From: Collinsella sp. AM18-10
Lineage (GTDB): Bacteria; Actinomycetota; Coriobacteriia; Coriobacteriales; Coriobacteriaceae
DNA: 64,000 nt
Direction of reading: 5' to 3'
Assembly (NCBI RefSeq): GCF_003471585.1
Contig: NZ_QRJO01000001.1
Coordinates: 124,001 to 188,000 of the forward strand
Each line of letters begins with the position of its first letter. Within the stretch, counting starts at the first letter, position 1. The position numbers were made by a program, and so were the translations under genes. The notes under the pieces are model-generated. The model saw only the letters and a list, made by a program, of their open reading frames with translations. It ran no database searches and was not told the origin of the DNA. Positions 58,121 through 64,000 of the stretch are shown piece by piece.

Positions 58121-59304
58121 TCGGCCCCCTCCAGGATACTGATCAGTTGTGCGTCACGCCAAAGCCCGTCCATGATCTTGGGCCAAAAACTCTGGAAACG
58201 CAGGTAGCTTGCAGCGTTTTGGCGCGCATAGGCTTTTGCCTCGTCGATACCATGGCGCCAGATGCGCAGGTAGCCCTCATGCTCGCGGGTAAACACGCTG
58301 CGGACCATAGCGGTCTTGCGCACGCGGTCGTCGAGCTCGCGCGAAATCCACGGGCCCGGGTAGGGCATGAGCGATGCTGCCGTAACGGGAATGAGCTCCT
58401 TTTGATGCGCGGCGAATGTCAACTTGGCCCGTTCGTAGTACCAACGGTAGACATCCTGCATAAAGCGCGGTGAGCGCTTTTCGGACTCCGGAGGCAGATG
58501 GCGCACGGTCCACTCGTTATCGAACCACACGTCGTAGCCAAACATGCGCATGTTAAAGAGGTAATCCAAGTCCTCGCCGCGGGTGATAAACGGGTCAAAG
58601 GCCACACGCGTAAAGGCGCGGGCGTGCAGGGCCATCAGGCCGCCGCACACGTAGTTGGAGCGCGAGATGCGGGTGCCCGAGAGCGCCTTTTTCATCCAAC
58701 GGTTGAACTCGATGCGCTTGGTCCACCAACGATGGCAGATGCCCGCCTTGTCCGTGGGAGCCAACGGCGAGCCGTCGCGATCGTAGAAATAGCCGCTCTT
58801 GACCAAGATCGGCAAGCCCTGACGCGTCTGCTGCCCCAACGCATAGGTCGCGCGCTTCATAAAGTCGGCGTCGATGACAGCCTCATCGTCATCCAAAAAG
58901 ATAACCGCGTCATGCCCCAGCACCGCAGCGCAGGCCAGCCCCATGTTGCGGATGGCACCGTAACCTCGCAGGCTCACGCACTCGCCCGAACCCTTGGGCG
59001 CGATCTGAGCAACCCGGTCTGCGATGCGCGAGGCCTGGGTGTTGGTGACAACGGTGACCTTGAGCGTGGGATGCGCGTCGACAATCTCGTGCACGCGCAG
59101 CGACACATCGGCTGTGGCAGAAACGGGACAGACCACCAAAAGGATGATGCGCGGGATGTCACGTACCTGCTCAAGCGAGGCCAGGCAGCGGTCGAGTTCG
59201 GGATTGTCGGCGTTGAGTCGTGTCGAATGGTCATAGGTGCCAGGGGCGTTTGCGCGAGCGTCATCGCCCGCCCAATACGTTGGAATCACGACCGTGGCGT
59301 TCAT
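58117..59304 (-). CDS. Family 2 glycosyltransferase (GT-A)
   Basis: The product has 395 residues. The nucleotide-sugar site is seen in VVIPTYWAGDD, YGAIRNMGLACAAV and the metal-binding VIFLDDDEAVID, with the later TRGEDLDYLFN acidic motif. There are no membrane helices. The gene starts after GGGAGG and overlaps the LytS-like kinase gene by 4 bp, an unusual pairing that suggests the kinase system acts in cell-surface sugar synthesis. The acceptor is unknown. Confidence 0.9.
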   Translation of the reverse strand: MNATVVIPTYWAGDDARANAPGTYDHSTRLNADNPELDRCLASLEQVRDIPRIILLVVCPVSATADVSLRVHEIVDAHPTLKVTVVTNTQASRIADRVAQIAPKGSGECVSLRGYGAIRNMGLACAAVLGHDAVIFLDDDEAVIDADFMKRATYALGQQTRQGLPILVKSGYFYDRDGSPLAPTDKAGICHRWWTKRIEFNRWMKKALSGTRISRSNYVCGGLMALHARAFTRVAFDPFITRGEDLDYLFNMRMFGYDVWFDNEWTVRHLPPESEKRSPRFMQDVYRWYYERAKLTFAAHQKELIPVTAASLMPYPGPWISRELDDRVRKTAMVRSVFTREHEGYLRIWRHGIDEAKAYARQNAASYLRFQSFWPKIMDGLWRDAQLISILEGAE

Positions 59305-59323
59305 GCCTTACCCTCCCTGCAAC

Positions 59324-59361
59324 ACAAAAACGGGACGCCGCCAAACACAGGCGACGCCCCG
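59324..59361 (-). terminator. Terminator between the MFS and glycosyltransferase genes
   Basis: On the minus strand GGGCGTCGCC and GGCGGCGTCCC pair around TGTGTTT, followed by GTTTTTG. Confidence 0.75.
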
Positions 59362-59475
59362 CGACCTAGCTGATTCCATCATACCCACTTGGGCAAATCA
59401 TTGCTCGCAAGTCGCAATGTTTATTGCGGATAACCCCAAAAGAGTACCGTGGACAGGCACAATAGCCGCTCACTC

Positions 59476-60735
59476 CTATGCGGCATGCTCTGCCGCCCGA
59501 GTCATGCGGGACAGGCGGACCAGCAGCATAAAGCCAACGACCAGCAGCACACCAATGGAAAGGACGCCCAGCGACGGGTTGCCGGTCAGCGAGGTGACGA
59601 CCGACACCAGGAAGGTGCCCATAACACTTGCATAGCGGCCAAAGATATCAAAGAAGCCGTAGTACTCGTTGGACTTTTCCTTGGGAATAATGCGGCCAAA
59701 GTAGCTGCGGCTGAGCGCCTGCACGCCGCCCTGGAACAGGCCGACCATAATGGCAAGCACCCAAAACTCAAAGGCGGTCTTTAGGAAGAACGCGGCGAAC
59801 AGCACAATGCCCATATAGGCGGCGACTGCCACCAAGATCATGTTGAGCGTGCCCACGCGGCCGGCGAGCTTGCCGTAGATGATGGCGGACGGAAAGGCCA
59901 CGAACTGCGTGACGAGCAGCGCCAGGACCAACTGGGTCGAATCGATGCCCAAGGCCGATCCGTAGCTGGTTGCCATGGAAATGACCGTGTGCACACCGTC
60001 GATATAGAAGAAGAACGCGATCATGTAGACCAGCACGGTCTTGTTGTGGGCGATCTCGCGCATGGTGTGTCCGACCTCGGAGAACACGCCGCCCACGATG
60101 TGGCCGATAGTGTCCTCGGGACCGCGCTCGCGACCGTACTTCTGCTTATAGGTGCGAATGAGCGGCAGGGTAAAGATGAGCCACCAGGCACCAGTGATGA
60201 TAAACGACAGACGCGTTGCCAGCATGGTGGGGACACCAAGAGCGGGACCACCCATGATAAGCGCCAGGCAGATGATGAACGGCACAGTGGAACCGATGTA
60301 GCCCCAGGCATAGCCCGAGCTGGACACGACGTCCATGCGCTCGTCGGTGGTAATGTCGGGCAGCATAGCGTCGTAGAACGTCATAGAAGAGTTGAGGCCG
60401 ATGGTGCACAGCACGTACACAGTCAAAAATGCCATGGCGGACATTGGGATAGCCTGCGCCAGGCAAAGAACCAGGCCCGTGAGGAAGAAGCCCAAGAAGA
60501 ACTTGATCTTGTTGCCGGCGTAATCGGCAAGCGCGCCCAGAATGGGCATGAGCATGGCAATGACCAGCGAGGCAATCGTCTGAGCGTTGCCCCAAGCGAC
60601 CACCAGGTCTGCCGAGGAAGCACCGGTATTGATGGCGTTAAAGTAGATGGGCACCACCGAGGTATTGAGCAGCACGAGGGCCGAGTTTCCCACATCGTAC
60701 ATGACCCAGTTACGCTCGAGCTTGGTGTATTTCAT
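59476..60735 (-). CDS. MFS transporter, Atg22/UMF1-like
   Basis: The product has 419 residues with about 12 membrane helices. WVMYDVGNSALVLLNTSVVP at the start, PILGALADYAGNKIKFF between helices 2 and 3, and RSYFGRIIPKEKSNEYYGFF are hallmarks of the Atg22-like (UMF1) branch, in which the eukaryotic vacuolar member exports amino acids. Bacterial substrates are mostly unknown. AAGGG lies 9 bases upstream of the ATG. It is a single gene. Confidence 0.9.
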   Translation of the reverse strand: MKYTKLERNWVMYDVGNSALVLLNTSVVPIYFNAINTGASSADLVVAWGNAQTIASLVIAMLMPILGALADYAGNKIKFFLGFFLTGLVLCLAQAIPMSAMAFLTVYVLCTIGLNSSMTFYDAMLPDITTDERMDVVSSSGYAWGYIGSTVPFIICLALIMGGPALGVPTMLATRLSFIITGAWWLIFTLPLIRTYKQKYGRERGPEDTIGHIVGGVFSEVGHTMREIAHNKTVLVYMIAFFFYIDGVHTVISMATSYGSALGIDSTQLVLALLVTQFVAFPSAIIYGKLAGRVGTLNMILVAVAAYMGIVLFAAFFLKTAFEFWVLAIMVGLFQGGVQALSRSYFGRIIPKEKSNEYYGFFDIFGRYASVMGTFLVSVVTSLTGNPSLGVLSIGVLLVVGFMLLVRLSRMTRAAEHAA

Positions 60736-60836
60736 GGACAGGGACCCTTCGTATTCGCCCGATATGCAGTTAGTTCATCGTACCCCAATTGTCCAGAAGC
60801 GCCGGTAAGGATTCGGCAAAGGGACAGGCACGGACC

Positions 60837-61781
60837 CTATTCCTCGCGGTCGAACTCCTCGTCGGCGCCGAGCACGCGGCCGCTGTAGTTGACGTGACCG
60901 GTCACGGCCTCCATGTCGCCTGTTTCGATGAATCGAGCGACCGTGCACTCGTAATCGAGCAGCGCGCGGTCAAAGACCTCGGGGAAGCTCTCGGTCGAGA
61001 CTTCATCGGTAAAGGGGTTCTTCCATGCCAAGTGGCCCAGGTTGCCGGTACGCTCGGGCAGCTCGGTCGTCACGCGGTGCGCAAGGCCGTCGAGCAGCGA
61101 ATAATCGTGCACCAAGCCCTCAACCAGCGAGATCGCGCGCGTCTTTACGGAGCCGGCCGGCTCAATCGCGCGGTAAAGTCGCTGCATATTGGCAACGGCA
61201 GCACCGTACTCCCCCGCCGGAATGTCAATGCCGTACACGCGTCCGGCAACATAGCTCATCAGCACGCCGGCCACGCGATTGATGCGATCGGTGGTGACGA
61301 TCTCGCCCGCCGGCGGGTAATCGTCAACCGTAGCGCCATCGCGTTTAAGCTGCAGCATCAGTACATCCAGGTCGCTCTCGATCACGGCATGGACCTGACT
61401 GCTCGAATCCTCAAGCTCTGAATCGGACTCCACGATGCCAAACTGTTGCTCATAGACAAAGGGGTGAGCGTTGCGGTCGAGCACGTAATGAGACAGCAGG
61501 CCCAGCGCAAAGGCACGACCCAAGCTGGCGTCGCGCGGCAGCAGGTGCGACACGCCATCGCGCAGGCACGCGAACTGGCGAGACATGCGCGAGCGATGCA
61601 TGACCTGCGCCAGCAGCGTACAGTCGGAAACACGCGGTGTCAGAATGTGAAAGAAAAACGGGTCGGGACCTTGGTTGCCCAAGATAAAGGCAATGCGCTC
61701 TTCATCGGACGTGATGACGCCCTGCGGAAGACGGTCGATGCTTTCCTCGCCAAACAGATGATGGGTGATAAGCGCGGGCAT
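60837..61781 (-). CDS. Zinc-dependent phospholipase C-like protein
   Basis: The product has 314 residues. The ATG at 61781 has AAAGGA 6 bases upstream, which decides it over the frame to 61811. PALITHHLFG, LGNQGPDPFFFHILT and GLLSHYVLDRNAHPFVYEQ hold the His and Asp residues that bind zinc in the PLC/S1-P1-like PF00882 family. There is no signal peptide, so it appears to be intracellular, unlike secreted phospholipases. Substrate unknown. Confidence 0.85.
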   Translation of the reverse strand: MPALITHHLFGEESIDRLPQGVITSDEERIAFILGNQGPDPFFFHILTPRVSDCTLLAQVMHRSRMSRQFACLRDGVSHLLPRDASLGRAFALGLLSHYVLDRNAHPFVYEQQFGIVESDSELEDSSSQVHAVIESDLDVLMLQLKRDGATVDDYPPAGEIVTTDRINRVAGVLMSYVAGRVYGIDIPAGEYGAAVANMQRLYRAIEPAGSVKTRAISLVEGLVHDYSLLDGLAHRVTTELPERTGNLGHLAWKNPFTDEVSTESFPEVFDRALLDYECTVARFIETGDMEAVTGHVNYSGRVLGADEEFDREE

Positions 61782-61873
61782 AATGATCCTTTCCATTTCA
61801 TTCGATGCCACCCATTATGCCCACCGCGCGCCCATGCCAAACCTGCGATGGTAAACGACGGCACGCAAGCCTC

Positions 61874-62608
61874 TTACGCAAGCCCCAGGTGCGACTTGAC
61901 CTCGGCGGCACGACGACGGGACACCGGTACCGTCGAGCTCACGCGGTCGAGCCTGAGCTCCATCAACCCCGTGGAGCCAATCTCAACATTGTGCACGTCT
62001 TCCAAATTGACCAGATAGCTGCGATGAACGCGAATAAAGCCCTCGGAGCTCAAGCGACGCTCGAGCGAAGAGATCGACTCATTGATCAGGTACGTTCCCT
62101 CGGCGCAGATGGCGTTGCAAAAATCGGCGCGCGCCTCAAAGTAGCAGACGTCTGCGGCGGGAATGAACACCTTTTTGCCCCCGCGGTCCACCGTCAGACG
62201 CAAAGGCTGGCGCGGAGCGTGGATAACACGACGGGCACCCAAGGCTGCCTCGATCTTGTCGAGTGCCTTTGACAGGCGTGCGTCCTCGACCGGCTTGACG
62301 ACATAGTCGACCGCATCAAGGTTATACGCATCGGCGGCAAACTCGGCAAACGCCGTCACAAACACAACCACCGGCGGCGTCTTTAGGTTCTGCAGCGTCT
62401 CGGCAAGCTCAATTCCCGAGCGGCCGGGCATCGTGATGTCCAAAAACAGCACGTCAGGTTTGTTCGACAGAATCGACTCCACGGCTTCGGTGACATTGCC
62501 CGCCTCGGCAATCTGGCCCACACGCGCATCTTTTTCCAACAGATAGCGTAGCTCAGCCCTAATAGGAGGCTCATCGTCAACTACCAAGATGTTCCAGCCT
62601 TCGGACAT
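61874..62608 (-). CDS. LytTR-family response regulator 2
   Basis: The product has 244 residues. The receiver has VVDDEPP and the phosphorylated Asp57 in VLFLDITMPG, with VFVTAFAEFAADAY and a VKP lysine. The LytTR domain (about 138-240) has FIRVHRSYLVNLEDV and VPVSRRRAAEV. It is a close paralog of the regulator at 55988 and pairs with the kinase 37 bp upstream. Confidence 0.95.
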   Translation of the reverse strand: MSEGWNILVVDDEPPIRAELRYLLEKDARVGQIAEAGNVTEAVESILSNKPDVLFLDITMPGRSGIELAETLQNLKTPPVVVFVTAFAEFAADAYNLDAVDYVVKPVEDARLSKALDKIEAALGARRVIHAPRQPLRLTVDRGGKKVFIPAADVCYFEARADFCNAICAEGTYLINESISSLERRLSSEGFIRVHRSYLVNLEDVHNVEIGSTGLMELRLDRVSSTVPVSRRRAAEVKSHLGLA

Positions 62609-62645
62609 ATGCGCTTCCCCTCTTTTTTCTCAATCCAACCGCGTG

Positions 62646-64000
62646 CTACACCGTCAACGGCGCCGGTTCATGCGGCTCGCCGTTCAATTCAACGATGACC
62701 TGTGTTCCCACGCCTTCCTGGGACTTCACGCGCATGCCGGAATCTTCTCCGTAAAAGAAATGGATGCGCTGAAGCACGTTGAAGAGCGCCAGGCCGCAAC
62801 CTCGCTTGATGGATCCGTCGGCGGTAATGCTCTCGGGCTCCTCTCGGCGATGCTGCTCAAACAGATGCGCGCAGACTTCTTCGCTCATACCGATGCCGTC
62901 ATCTTCGACGATGATCTCCAAGCCGTCATCGGTCTCAAAAGCCCTAACACGAATAGAAAGCGGCTCGGTCTCGCGCTGCGCATGCTTGATGCAGTTTTCG
63001 AGCAGCGGCTGCAAGATAAACGGCGGCACCAGGCTGTCGCGCACCTCAAAGTCGATATCGACCGAAACGCGCAGACGGCCGTCGCCATATCGGGCCTGCA
63101 TAAGGTTGATGTAACGAGTGCCCTGTTCCACCTCGTGCTCGAGCGTTGTGAGGGTATCGGAATCGGACAGTGTCTGACGGTAGTAATTGGAAAAGTCGAT
63201 GAGCAGCGACCTGGCCTTGTCCGGCTCGGTACGCACGAGCGACACGATGGTGCTGATGGTGTTAAACAGAAAATGAGGATCGACCTGCGATTGCAAGGCG
63301 CGCAGCTCCACGCGAGCTGTAAGCTCGTCCTGGCGCTCGAGCTCAAAGCTCGCAAGCTGCGTGGAAATGAGGTCGGCAAAGCCCGAGGCAAGCGCCGTCT
63401 GGCGCATATCGATGCTGCTCAGACGGGGATAATACAGCTCGAGCGTGCCCACGCAATGCCCGCGCACGGTGAGCGGTGCGACGATACCGGCGCGCAGGCG
63501 CGGAAAGTAGCCACCCGTCTCAGTCGAGGCATCGCGCGAAAATACGCTTTGCTCACCGCTGTTGATCACGTTGAGCGTAGTCCGCAGCACAACCGGAGTG
63601 CCCGCGGGGCATTTTGCCGAGTCCTCGCCCCAGCTCGCCAGCACCTGCTTGCCGTCGGTAAAGCAGATGGCCGAGGCAATGGTCTCGTAAAGGATGATTT
63701 TGGAAGCGCCCAGGGCCGCTTCGGGCGTAAGGCCTCGCGACGTATAGGCGAATATTTTCGATGCGATGGCGAGTGTGCGGTCGGTAGCGCTCGACGTGAG
63801 GTCGTCGGGAACGACAAAGACGTACGAGAAGAAGAAGCACAGCATGACCAAGCCGGCAATGACGACAACGCCCGGGACGGGGTTGGGATTATCGGTCAAA
63901 TCCCAGATAAGCAACAGGATAAGCGCCGGAACGACAACACCGAGCAGGATGGCCTGGACCACATGCTGGGCCGTACGAAAGACCTTGGTAGAGTTGTAGC
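62646..64000 (-). CDS. LytS-like sensor histidine kinase 2 (5' end outside window)
   Basis: At least 451 codons are visible. The frame stays open past the GTG at 63962 to the right edge (YNSTKVFRTAQHV precedes it), and in its paralog the first helix starts at about residue 14, so the true start is probably just outside. Two membrane helices come first, then a GAF-like sensor region with EDSAKCPAGTP, then the kinase core VDPHFLFNTISTIVSLVR and ENCIKHAQ with VEDDGIGMSEE. It forms a two-gene unit with regulator 2. Confidence 0.92.
   Translation of the reverse strand, partial: YNSTKVFRTAQHVVQAILLGVVVPALILLLIWDLTDNPNPVPGVVVIAGLVMLCFFFSYVFVVPDDLTSSATDRTLAIASKIFAYTSRGLTPEAALGASKIILYETIASAICFTDGKQVLASWGEDSAKCPAGTPVVLRTTLNVINSGEQSVFSRDASTETGGYFPRLRAGIVAPLTVRGHCVGTLELYYPRLSSIDMRQTALASGFADLISTQLASFELERQDELTARVELRALQSQVDPHFLFNTISTIVSLVRTEPDKARSLLIDFSNYYRQTLSDSDTLTTLEHEVEQGTRYINLMQARYGDGRLRVSVDIDFEVRDSLVPPFILQPLLENCIKHAQRETEPLSIRVRAFETDDGLEIIVEDDGIGMSEEVCAHLFEQHRREEPESITADGSIKRGCGLALFNVLQRIHFFYGEDSGMRVKSQEGVGTQVIVELNGEPHEPAPLTV

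Overview
The window looks like chromosomal DNA from a GC-rich gut actinobacterium of the class Coriobacteriia, most like Collinsella. This is inference from gene content and style: SipW-type signal-peptide surface proteins, several mannose-family PTS and GntR/HutC clusters, a HicDH-like lactate dehydrogenase, MetA, paired LytS/LytTR systems, and many short palindromic intergenic repeats. No marker gene settles the species. Most genes lie on the minus strand.

Region 1 (1-12,000) is accessory and surface-related. It carries four SipW-type secreted proteins (1-708 partial, 720-1604, 7088-8035, 8124-8921) and a membrane-anchored relative (9882-11069) placed 5 bp after a PilZ (c-di-GMP binding) gene (11075-11740). 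Between them are tRNA-Val and defence-like or unknown genes: a DUF559-like protein, a DUF5710 zinc-ribbon protein, an AAA_14/DUF4143 ATPase preceded by four palindromes at exact 23-bp pitch, and an HNH endonuclease.

Region 2 (12,300-39,500) is dominated by sugar-amine metabolism. Four paralogous SIS proteins of the FrlB/GfrF deglycase type sit in four neighbourhoods: (i) IIA, IIB, SIS, a truncated IIC and IID with a GntR regulator; (ii) recQ, gntR and SIS; (iii) IIAB, IIC, IID, SIS and a HAD phosphatase; (iv) SIS and an EamA permease with a divergent GntR. Together they suggest uptake and cleavage of phosphorylated Amadori-type compounds, although the substrates are not shown. In cluster (i) a deletion of about 0.63 kb appears to have joined the start of IIC to IID. 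Housekeeping genes are interspersed: an M16C peptidase, 5-formyl-THF cyclo-ligase, metA with the acetyl-CoA-type Glu111, an L-lactate/2-hydroxyacid dehydrogenase, and a YitT membrane protein.

Region 3 (39,900-54,600) is mostly housekeeping: GNAT, threonine aldolase, PAP2, mfd, nth, an ABC exporter, rmuC, a possible DUF6036-type toxin-antitoxin pair, rubrerythrin, a MutY-like glycosylase without an Fe-S cluster motif, and an Rrf2/IscR-type regulator.

Region 4 (54,900-64,000) has tRNA-Asp, a YfcE-like phosphoesterase, two paralogous LytS/LytTR two-component systems (one kinase overlapping a glycosyltransferase gene, the other cut by the window end), an Atg22-like MFS transporter and a zinc-dependent phospholipase C-like protein.

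Intergenic space is unusually rich in repeats. At least six dispersed families with two or three copies each are visible in this one window, plus TCTC-type arrays, a nested 38-bp-arm cruciform, and helically phased TTGGTCAG repeats upstream of three genes.
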